9,010 nt of DNA from NCBI GenBank assembly GCA_963743595.1, contig CAVURW010000287.1, positions 1 through 9,010 of the forward strand, in the 5' to 3' direction. This DNA comes from CAVURW01 sp963743595 (lineage in GTDB: Bacteria > Verrucomicrobiota > Verrucomicrobiia > Methylacidiphilales > UBA1321). Every line of letters begins with the position of its first letter. Within the stretch, counting starts at the first letter, position 1. Positions 1-4,951 of this stretch are shown here, in pieces. The notes under the pieces are model-generated. The model was given only the letters and a program-made list of their open reading frames with translations. It was not told where the DNA came from and did not search any database. The position numbers were made by a program, and so were the translations under genes.

Positions 1-1
1 T

Positions 2-139
2 TTGTTAAATCGACCGAGGGAGGCTATCCAAGCCTGGAGTCGCGGACTCTCCACGGACCCGGACAATTCAGAACTCAAATCTCAACTCTCCAAGATACTG
101 ACGAAACATGCGACCCACTTCTCTTCTCGAAACTTATAG
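2..139 (+). CDS. C-terminal end of a TPR-like protein (partial, cut by the window start)
   Basis: The second reading frame is open from the left edge to a TAG at 137-139, giving 45 residues. The segment REAIQAWSRGLSTDPDNSEL looks like the second helix and turn of a tetratricopeptide repeat: a small residue and an aromatic in the helix, then the common DPDN turn followed by a new charged helix. TPR proteins are protein-interaction scaffolds, and many end this way. The frame runs 32 bases into the carboxypeptidase gene, so the two genes overlap and may be translationally coupled. Only one repeat-like unit is visible, so the TPR call is an inference. The short length also leaves some chance that this is a chance open frame, although the first frame, also open here, has no comparable protein character. 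Confidence 0.55.
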   Translation: MLNRPREAIQAWSRGLSTDPDNSELKSQLSKILTKHATHFSSRNL

Positions 140-1259
140 GAGACTGACATCCCAAGTCATTTGGGTGCTCGGTGCCTTTACCTTGGTGATCGGGACGGCT
201 GTGGCTGCGGACGAAGAAAAACAGTCGTTTGTTTTCAAGGATTACGATAAGGGCAAGCCGCTTACGGAACAGTCGTTGGAAACCATTCGTGCGCGGTCTT
301 TCCTTCTTGTTGATGCGAACACGGGCAAGGTTATTTGCGAGCGCAACGCCGATGAGCGTCACCTTCCCGCCAGCACCGTGAAGCTCATGACCGGGTTAAT
401 CACGTACGAAACGCTCGGCACAAATGGCAGTGTTACCATCGTTCCCGATGACCTGAAAGTGGAGCCGAGCTGGGTTCCGCTCCGCCCCGGCGAGACCGTT
501 TCTGTGGATGTCTTGCTCCACGCGCTGCTGATTTTCTCCGCCAATGACTCGGCCCGGGCGCTTGCTCGAAAAGTGGCTGGAAGCGACGAGGCTTTTGTTG
601 CCATGATGAATAAAAAGGCCTCCGATCTGGGATGTTCCAACACTCTTTACGCGAACCCCAATGGCTTGCCTGTGCCGAATGAGTACACACGCGAGTATTC
701 CTCCTGCCGCGATCTGATGAAGGTGTTTCAAGCGGTGATTTCGCACCCCGCCTTGCGCACAATTTGCAGCACAGAACGCTACGTTATTTCGACGCAGGCT
801 GGGACGAAAGAATTGCATAACCATAACCTGCTTCTGGGTAAATATCCGGGCATGGGACCTGCCAAGACCGGTTGGACCGTGACCTCTCGCCACACCTATG
901 CAGCTGCGGTGGACCGCATCATCAATGGCCAAAAACACGAATTGCTCTTGACCCTGATGGATAGCCCGAACAAATGGGCCGATATCCCGGTGCTATTCAA
1001 TTACGGCATCTCCGCCCTCGCCTCCGGTCGGCTGCCCGATTCCCCGCGCATCTTGGATCCGATTAATCCGAACCTTCTCGATGGCCCGCCGACCGTTGCG
1101 CAAAACAGTTTCGGCGCTTCGGCGAGTACTGCGAATAACAGCGCTCCTTCGACCGCCCCAGCAAAACCCGGCCAGCCAACACCAGCCCCGCCAACCACGG
1201 TTTCGACTTTGCCGCCCTTGCGGAAAGTGAAAACCTCCGCAGATGATACGGCGCCGTAA
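108..1259 (+). CDS. D-alanyl-D-alanine carboxypeptidase, peptidase family S11 (PBP5/DacA type)
   Basis: This is a 383-residue secreted serine carboxypeptidase that removes the terminal D-Ala from peptidoglycan pentapeptides in the periplasm, limiting cross-linking. All three penicillin-binding motifs are present and correctly spaced: S89-T-V-K92 (nucleophile and general base), S144-A-N146 and K253-T-G255. Residues 1 to about 34 form a signal peptide with arginines at 2, 11 and 12, a hydrophobic core at 18-30 and a likely cleavage after AVAA. The catalytic domain runs roughly 60-320. The PBP5-type C-terminal beta domain and amphipathic membrane anchor are not evident. Instead there is a Pro/Ala/Thr/Ser-rich tail at about 335-383. 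The ATG at 108 is chosen because it gives a complete signal peptide, although no Shine-Dalgarno sequence precedes it and it lies inside the end of the upstream gene. The family call is secure; the exact paralogue (DacA, DacC, DacF) is not. Confidence 0.93.
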   Translation: MRPTSLLETYRRLTSQVIWVLGAFTLVIGTAVAADEEKQSFVFKDYDKGKPLTEQSLETIRARSFLLVDANTGKVICERNADERHLPASTVKLMTGLITYETLGTNGSVTIVPDDLKVEPSWVPLRPGETVSVDVLLHALLIFSANDSARALARKVAGSDEAFVAMMNKKASDLGCSNTLYANPNGLPVPNEYTREYSSCRDLMKVFQAVISHPALRTICSTERYVISTQAGTKELHNHNLLLGKYPGMGPAKTGWTVTSRHTYAAAVDRIINGQKHELLLTLMDSPNKWADIPVLFNYGISALASGRLPDSPRILDPINPNLLDGPPTVAQNSFGASASTANNSAPSTAPAKPGQPTPAPPTTVSTLPPLRKVKTSADDTAP

Positions 1260-1484
1260 ACTCGGGTCTTCTCGACAAGCGCATCATGAGGATGAACCCC
1301 AGGTAACGTGACGTTGCAGTGAATAGGCACTCGAATCCGGTGCGGTAAGGACGCGGTGCTGCACAGAAGAGTCCGAGTGGACCTCGAATCTTGGTACGTA
1401 ATAATCGGATTGACGTTATCGGCCAAGTAAAGGTAGCTTAATATTCACATTGTAGCCGATGCTACGTTTAAGAAATCTATTCTC
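1260..1484. other. Intergenic region between carboxypeptidase and porin genes
   Basis: These 225 bases show no plausible gene. They contain a spaced inverted repeat CACTCG (1328-1333) / CGAGTG (1374-1379) and a short hairpin at 1452-1465 just before the porin start. A TTGACG at 1410-1415 is the best -35-like hexamer, but no good -10 lies 16-18 bases downstream. The porin promoter probably lies here. No clear terminator for the carboxypeptidase gene is visible. Confidence 0.5.
1452..1465. repeat. Short inverted repeat in the porin leader
   Basis: GTAGC (1452-1456), a CGAT loop and GCTAC (1461-1465) form a perfect 5-base-pair stem ending 19 bases before the porin ATG. It sits where a leader hairpin could affect ribosome access, or where a small palindromic operator would lie. 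It is short enough to be chance. Confidence 0.35.
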
Positions 1485-2894
1485 ATGCGACATACCCTTA
1501 CTCCATTGCTTCTGCTCTTGAGCATCACCGTGCTTTGCGCTCAAACCCCCACGCCCACGGTCACGCCCCCTAAATCCGATCCCAAGGACCTGAAAGCGGC
1601 GGCAGCTACCCCGCCGCCCAAAGGCGATATTTGGTCAGACCTGTGGAACGAAGACGATGCCACCCAACAGAACTGGCTCGTTCACTTTCAAAACACCGAT
1701 ATCGTCCAGGGACAGCCGGGTTTTCGCTCGCCCTATTCCGGCCAGAACAGCCTCACTTCAGATGATAACTTACGGCAAACGATCTCCATTGATCTTTTTT
1801 TGGGTGCGCATCTATGGCCGGGCGGTGAACTCTATTTTAATCCGGAATATTACCAGGGTTACGGATTTGATAATTCCCACGGTCTAGCGGGTTTCACGAA
1901 TCCGGACGCGTTCAAGCTTGGCCACACCGAGGGCGATGTGTGGATTCCGCACCTGTTTTATCGGCAGACTTTTGGACTCGGCGGCGAGCAGGAACAGCTC
2001 TCCTCCGGCGGAACTCAGCTCGCTGAAAAGGAAGATATTTCTCGGGTCACCTTGACTGTCGGACGCTTTCAGGTCACCGATCAGTTTGATACCAACGCGT
2101 ACGCAAACAACGGCAACGTCCAATTCATGAATTGGACGTTGTTCAATGCTGGGGCGTTCGATTACGCATCTGATGCGTTAGGTTCCACGGGAGGCGTTAC
2201 GGTGGAGTTGAACCAGAAGGATTGGGCTCTACGGTGGGGTGGATTCATGGTGGACAGTGCTCAAAACGGAGTGGGTTATGACGGCGATATCTTGAAAGCA
2301 TGGCAGGACGATCTGGAGTTTGATCGACGCATCACCATCAACAAACATCCCGGCACCATTCGGCTGCTCGGCTGGCTGACGGAAGCGAACTCGGGCGCTT
2401 ATGGAGTCACGCTGAATAATTATCCGGGAACGCTCGATCCCACGCTCTCTCGAAAGTTCCGTTTCGAGTACGGATTTGTCCTGAACATCGATCAAGAGAT
2501 CACCTCGGATCTAGGTGTCTTTTTCCGCGCAAGTTATCGCGATGGGCACACACAAGCGTGGTCGTTTACGGATATTGATAGGGGAATTAGCACCGGTTTT
2601 CAATTGATGGGAAATCCGTGGGGACGCGCGAACGATGTGCTTGGGCTCGGAACTTTCGTGAACGGTCTCAGCAACGATAGCAAAGGCTTTTTTCAGGCGG
2701 GAGGTAATGGACTGCTCATCGGGGATGGAAACCTCAATTACTCGCCCGAAACCGGTCTTGAAACCTATTACAATTGGCAAGTCATCAAACACGTGCAACT
2801 GAGCCTGGATTACCAATTCATCGCCAACCCCGCTTACAACTCAGACCGTGGCCCGGTGAACGTCTTTTCGGCGCGGGTTCATGCAGAGTTTTAG
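1485..2894 (+). CDS. Outer-membrane carbohydrate porin, OprB family
   Basis: This 469-residue beta-barrel protein most likely lets sugars or oligosaccharides diffuse across the outer membrane. Residues 1-19 are a signal peptide (Leu-rich core, cleavage near LCA/Q). A Thr/Pro/Lys/Ala-rich linker follows at about 20-48. From residue 60 the pattern is that of carbohydrate-selective porins (PF04966): NWLVHFQNTDIVQGQPGF, SPYSGQNSL (82-90), LFLGAHLWPGGELYFNPE, the FYRQTFGLGGEQEQ stretch near 158-171, VGRFQVTDQFDTN and VQFMNWTL (212-219). The rest alternates polar and hydrophobic residues as barrel strands do. The chain ends in VHAEF with a terminal phenylalanine, the usual signal for BAM-dependent insertion. 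No lipobox is seen (Leu precedes the Cys). The length is normal for the family. No strong ribosome-binding site precedes the ATG; it is chosen because the signal peptide begins there. The actual substrate cannot be read from the sequence. Confidence 0.87.
   Translation: MRHTLTPLLLLLSITVLCAQTPTPTVTPPKSDPKDLKAAAATPPPKGDIWSDLWNEDDATQQNWLVHFQNTDIVQGQPGFRSPYSGQNSLTSDDNLRQTISIDLFLGAHLWPGGELYFNPEYYQGYGFDNSHGLAGFTNPDAFKLGHTEGDVWIPHLFYRQTFGLGGEQEQLSSGGTQLAEKEDISRVTLTVGRFQVTDQFDTNAYANNGNVQFMNWTLFNAGAFDYASDALGSTGGVTVELNQKDWALRWGGFMVDSAQNGVGYDGDILKAWQDDLEFDRRITINKHPGTIRLLGWLTEANSGAYGVTLNNYPGTLDPTLSRKFRFEYGFVLNIDQEITSDLGVFFRASYRDGHTQAWSFTDIDRGISTGFQLMGNPWGRANDVLGLGTFVNGLSNDSKGFFQAGGNGLLIGDGNLNYSPETGLETYYNWQVIKHVQLSLDYQFIANPAYNSDRGPVNVFSARVHAEF
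2114..2141. repeat. Perfect 28-base palindrome inside the porin coding sequence
   Basis: The 14-base arm CAACGTCCAATTCA (2114-2127) is followed without spacer by its exact reverse complement (2128-2141). The next two outward pairs are G-T, so the RNA stem could extend by wobble. The palindrome encodes the porin motif NVQFMNWTL (residues 211-219), so protein conservation may account for part of it. Confidence 0.9.
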
Positions 2895-3125
2895 CCCGGG
2901 CAGTCAAACTCACTACACCGGAGAATTTGGCAGTCCTTTCAAATCAAAATATCGGGTCCACGGCAGGGAGCTGATAACGCCCAAGCCGTCGACCCTAATT
3001 TTGTGGACGCGAAGCTTCAGTCGAAGAACGCTGTGCACCCGGTTTCAGGGCCATTCACCGCTGGTCCATCTCAACATCGCGTACGACACGCGTCTCTCGA
3101 CAGTTCTAAACCTGATTAAAATGGA
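2895..3125. other. Convergent intergenic region between porin and pilin genes
   Basis: These 231 bases lie between two convergent genes, the porin on the plus strand and the pilin on the minus strand. Short palindromes occur (GCCCGGGC at 2894-2901, a GAAGCTTC near 3011), but there is no stem followed by a T tract in either direction, so no intrinsic terminator can be called. Reading frames that cross it give low-complexity or basic sequence without recognisable domains. I see no gene in it. Confidence 0.5.
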
Positions 3126-3329
3126 CTAGTGGCTCGATTCGGCCGTCTTTAGCTGGCTGTTGACGGCGGAGAATACGGAACTGACATTATGGCCCAACTG
3201 AATCAGCACGGCGATGGCCACCACAGAAATGAACGCCAAGATGAGCGCGTACTCAACCAGCGTTTGGCCCTTACGGCTTTTGCTAACACGAAGAGCACCT
3301 TTGAAATGAACCATTAAACGTCTGATCAT
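3126..3329 (-). CDS. Flp/Fap-type pilin subunit (class IVb prepilin)
   Basis: This 67-residue protein is a small type IVb pilin subunit of the kind assembled by Tad machinery into thin adhesive surface fibres. A short basic leader (about residues 1-21, rich in Arg and Lys) ends at G21. The mature part starts QTLVEYALILAF, giving the diagnostic prepilin pattern: Gly before the cut, Glu at mature position 5 (E26) and Tyr at position 6 (Y27). A hydrophobic helix covers about 24-46, and a short polar tail carries the typical Flp ending (SVFSAVNSQLKT). Prepilin peptidase (TadV/CpaA type) would cleave after G21. A good Shine-Dalgarno lies just upstream, supporting the start at 3329. No tad/cpa genes (secretin, ATPase, TadB/C) lie in this window, so this pilin is orphaned here, and its assembly genes must be elsewhere if it is used. 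Confidence 0.9.
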   Translation of the reverse strand: MIRRLMVHFKGALRVSKSRKGQTLVEYALILAFISVVAIAVLIQLGHNVSSVFSAVNSQLKTAESSH

Positions 3330-3335
3330 AAATTT

Positions 3336-3343
3336 CTTTCCTT
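3336..3343 (-). promoter_or_regulatory. Ribosome-binding site of the pilin gene
   Basis: Read on the minus strand, AAGGAAAG precedes the pilin ATG, with AAGGA about 9 bases from the start. It is one of only two good Shine-Dalgarno sequences in the window and supports the ATG at 3329 over the internal ATG six codons later. Confidence 0.65.
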
Positions 3344-3396
3344 TTTGTAATTAAACTTTTGTGGGACCTGTAATCATGAGTCATACCACAATTGGC

Positions 3397-3412
3397 GCCG
3401 GCACGTGTCGGC
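3397..3412. repeat. Near-perfect 16-base palindrome upstream of the pilin
   Basis: GCCGGCACGTGTCGGC is symmetric except for one pair (G3401 opposite T3408). With no spacer it resembles a protein-binding operator more than a hairpin. It lies about 70 bases upstream of the pilin start, a reasonable place for a regulator site. The bound factor is unknown. Confidence 0.45.
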
Positions 3413-3495
3413 TCGAGTCTCACAGGGACGAGCCTTCGAGCCTGCGTGATTAGGCAATCGAACTCGCGAAAAATCGGGCAGATGTTACCGGACGG

Positions 3496-3511
3496 CCCCT
3501 GTTTTCAGGGG
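3496..3511. repeat. Perfect hairpin with four-base loop upstream of the pilin
   Basis: CCCCTG (3496-3501), TTTT loop, CAGGGG (3506-3511) gives a strong 6-base-pair stem. No T tract follows on either strand, so it is not a canonical intrinsic terminator. It could be part of a structured leader, or a termination signal of a different kind for the uncharacterised gene upstream. Confidence 0.55.
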
Positions 3512-3581
3512 TAAATTATTCACGAAGCATTTCATATATTGAACTCTACTGCCTATTTTAGATAACTAATAATTATCGATC

Positions 3582-3715
3582 TTCGCGGATTTCTCCCTCT
3601 TTTCAGTGAGCAGATTCAGTGCCTGTGTTGCATAAATTGTCGCCTTTCTGCTATCGCGGATCGTAAACGAGCTGCTGAACTTCAGGCGCGCCTTCGCTCG
3701 GAGAAATCCCGCGAA
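3582..3715. repeat. Long-spaced inverted repeat (15/16-base arms)
   Basis: TTCGCGGATTTCTCC at 3582-3596 matches the reverse complement of GGAGAAATCCCGCGAA at 3700-3715 apart from one extra base, and similarity extends weakly outwards (AATT and ATC blocks). The arms enclose 103 bases with no gene. This is the shape of a tiny non-autonomous element or of a large RNA stem. No clear target-site duplication flanks it. Confidence 0.5.
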
Positions 3716-3766
3716 AACGGATCAATTCCAAGCTGAAGAAAGGTGAGGACGCAACGGACGCGGTCC

Positions 3767-4423
3767 TTACAGAGTGACAGATTCAAAGCCGTCCGACGAA
3801 TCATCGTCCTCATCCGAAAACGGGTACGCTAATCCAAGTTTGTCCATGAAATCTATGATCTGCCAAAAATCCCATCTCGGGTATTGGTCTGAGGGATATG
3901 CCTTTTCCTGACCGTTTTCTTGGGTGCAAAAAACAAAGTATTTCTCGATTGAGGCCACAGTTACCCCAGGAACTACCTCCGCAACGATTTGTGCGTCACC
4001 TCTCCAAGGCTCCACGTCTTCGTTTTCGTCAAAGTAGCGGGGTTTTGGATGAAACTTCGAGATGAGTTTGCCCTCCCGGTAAAGCAGATACATCCAGAAG
4101 TCATCGTCGTACATGTGAAACGAGAAAACGGGAGCTTTCAGGTATTTAGACAGAAACTCGGAGGCATGATCCGACTTTGAAAAAGTTTCACCGAAAACAG
4201 CCGTAACGCCGTTGGTGCCGAGACACAGAGTAAGGCCTTTCCCGATCAAGCTTGGCTGATCGGGAAACTCGTTTTGGAAGTTTGTTGCATACGCTTTTAG
4301 AGCGGACCCCACTCCAGGATGCTTTACTCCTATGATTCCTGCCATTGTTAGAGAGAGTCCCATTAAAGTGACGCTGTGCAGTCCGTTTCGGGTTGTCAAT
4401 TTTGGATGAGGGACCAACAGCAT
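3767..4423 (-). CDS. Uncharacterised protein, probably a PVC-group family
   Basis: I do not recognise a named domain. The reading frame gives 218 residues, but the start is unsure: no Shine-Dalgarno precedes the ATG at 4423, and in-frame ATGs at residues 21 and 27 would give proteins of 198 or 192 residues beginning near MAGIIGVKHPG. Visible parts are a mixed helix/strand N-terminal half, a central block with an acidic-aromatic run (FHMYDDDFWMYLLYREG, about 102-118) followed by KFHPKPRYFDEN (123-134), a second half ending in an aromatic patch (PRWDFWQIIDFMDKLG, 182-197), and a very acidic tail (FSDEDDDSSDGFE). The pattern of a strand with 'DxDFW.Y.LY..GK' then 'F...P.YF' resembles small soluble proteins of unknown function that I associate with planctomycetes and relatives; this is recollection, not a search. 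No signal peptide or clear membrane helix is seen. It starts 56 bases after the membrane-protein gene on the same strand and may be co-transcribed. Confidence 0.7.
   Translation of the reverse strand: MLLVPHPKLTTRNGLHSVTLMGLSLTMAGIIGVKHPGVGSALKAYATNFQNEFPDQPSLIGKGLTLCLGTNGVTAVFGETFSKSDHASEFLSKYLKAPVFSFHMYDDDFWMYLLYREGKLISKFHPKPRYFDENEDVEPWRGDAQIVAEVVPGVTVASIEKYFVFCTQENGQEKAYPSDQYPRWDFWQIIDFMDKLGLAYPFSDEDDDSSDGFESVTL
4238..4267. repeat. Perfect 11-base-pair inverted repeat inside the uncharacterised gene
   Basis: TTTCCCGATCA (4238-4248) and TGATCGGGAAA (4257-4267) are exact reverse complements separated by 8 bases. It lies within the coding region for residues EFPDQPSLIGK (about 52-62). No T tract follows, so it is not a standard terminator, but it would be a stable hairpin in the transcript. 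Confidence 0.85.
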
Positions 4424-4444
4424 GATCCATCGGAGAAAGGATCA
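4423..4444. repeat. Inverted repeat overlapping the first possible start of the uncharacterised gene
   Basis: TGATCC (4423-4428) and GGATCA (4439-4444) are exact reverse complements with a 10-base spacer. In the minus-strand transcript the stem would end on the A of the 4423 ATG. This could hinder initiation there and so favours a downstream start, or it may be chance. Confidence 0.4.
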
Positions 4445-4479
4445 AACCTTTCTATTCAGATAGTGCGTCCAATGCCCAG

Positions 4480-4884
4480 TTAGATATCGATGACTTCACC
4501 CACACGTTTCTGTTCTTCGGGGCGGCGTAATTGCTCGCGTTCCGAGCGTCCGATGTGACCGAACGCCCAGGTGCACACGCTCAGCAGGATCGAGCCGAAT
4601 ACAGCGCCGTGGAAGGAGGCGACGTGAAATCCGCTTACGAATTCCGGCAAGCAATAGAAGATGATGCCATTGATCACGAGTAAAAACAGCCCCAATGAGA
4701 GCAACACCATAGGTAGGCTAATAATGATCAGAATGGGCCGAATAAACGCATTTACAAAGATCAAAACCAAGCCAGCCCAGATAAACGAACTCACGTGATC
4801 TGCAGAAATGCCCAGGAAGGGAATGTGCGAAATGATGAGCAGCCCCACGACGATCGAGAGCCAATGCCATAAAAAATGATTCAT
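4480..4884 (-). CDS. Small four-helix membrane protein, phage holin 4 superfamily (PF04020, YvlD-like)
   Basis: This 134-residue integral inner-membrane protein has four hydrophobic segments at about 4-25, 33-49, 51-80 and 90-111, then a charged cytoplasmic-type tail (GRSEREQLRRPEEQKR). The pairing of FVNAFIRPILIIISLPMVLL with LGLFLLVINGIIFY and then GFHVASFHGAVFGSILLS is the characteristic PF04020 pattern (conserved N-x-x-I-R-P, L-x-L-P, G-L-F-L-L-V-I-N, then a G-F-H-V loop). Despite the superfamily name, these are chromosomal proteins with no shown lysis role. Bacillus YvlD, in an envelope-stress-related operon, is the nearest well-known namesake. A very strong Shine-Dalgarno supports the ATG at 4884. 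It lies 67 bases downstream of the SYLF gene and 56 bases upstream of the uncharacterised gene on the same strand, so an operon linked to envelope maintenance is plausible. No phage genes surround it. Confidence 0.85.
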   Translation of the reverse strand: MNHFLWHWLSIVVGLLIISHIPFLGISADHVSSFIWAGLVLIFVNAFIRPILIIISLPMVLLSLGLFLLVINGIIFYCLPEFVSGFHVASFHGAVFGSILLSVCTWAFGHIGRSEREQLRRPEEQKRVGEVIDI

Positions 4885-4890
4885 AAGAAT

Positions 4891-4898
4891 ACCTCCTT
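4891..4898 (-). promoter_or_regulatory. Strong ribosome-binding site of the PF04020-type gene
   Basis: On the minus strand AAGGAGGT stands 6 bases before the ATG at 4884, a near-consensus Shine-Dalgarno. It is the strongest in the window and implies efficient translation of the membrane protein independent of its upstream neighbour. Confidence 0.85.
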
Positions 4899-4908
4899 GT
4901 TATAGGTT

Positions 4909-4940
4909 ACAGGTGAATTGCTGTATTCGCAAACACCTGT
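4909..4940. repeat. Inverted repeat between the SYLF and PF04020-type genes
   Basis: ACAGGTG (4909-4915) and CACCTGT (4934-4940) are exact reverse complements separated by 18 bases. They sit in the 67-base gap, about 10 bases upstream of the Shine-Dalgarno of the downstream gene in the minus-strand transcript. Possible roles are an mRNA processing or stabilising stem, or a two-half-site operator. There is no T tract for a terminator. Confidence 0.5.
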
Positions 4941-4951
4941 GTTATTTGTAA

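Larger units (their letters stand above)
3330..3766. other. 437-base gene-free region upstream of the pilin, rich in inverted repeats
   Basis: No credible gene is present on either strand. The region is A/T-rich around 3510-3580 and next to the pilin, and contains several symmetric elements listed separately: a near-perfect 16-base palindrome (3397-3412), a stem GGCTCGA (3410-3416) / TCGAGCC (3436-3442), a perfect hairpin (3496-3511) and a long-spaced inverted repeat (3582-3715). It should hold the pilin promoter and possibly a long, structured 5' leader, as well as the 3' end of the upstream minus-strand gene. I tested it by eye for a tRNA and for a cyclic-di-GMP riboswitch, and neither fits convincingly. 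Confidence 0.6.

Noticed and set aside
396..938. Minus-strand open frames opposite the carboxypeptidase gene
   Set aside because: The plus strand encodes a complete S11 peptidase with all motifs, and the antisense translations show no recognisable protein features.
1410..1439. Sigma-70-like promoter before the porin (TTGACG with TAGCTT)
   Set aside because: The -35 is good, but the -10 candidate matches only half of the consensus at 18 bases, so it is too weak to call.
2881..3129. Small plus-strand open frame after the porin (82 codons)
   Set aside because: It starts within the porin end, has no ribosome-binding site, and gives a basic, low-hydrophobicity sequence with no domain. It runs into the convergent pilin stop.
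3421..3511. Possible cyclic-di-GMP (GEMM-type) riboswitch or tRNA near the pilin
   Set aside because: Fragments such as CACAGGGACG and TTACCGG recall the riboswitch core, and a GTTCGATT resembles a T-loop. But the required stems, spacing and conserved joining bases are not present, and the GEMM-like fragments are on the strand opposite to the pilin gene.
3496..3511. Intrinsic terminator
   Set aside because: The stem is strong, but no run of T follows on either strand, so it is listed only as a hairpin.
4480..4884. Phage holin or prophage remnant
   Set aside because: The superfamily name suggests a holin, but the protein is the common chromosomal PF04020 type and there are no endolysin, capsid, integrase or att-like sequences around it.
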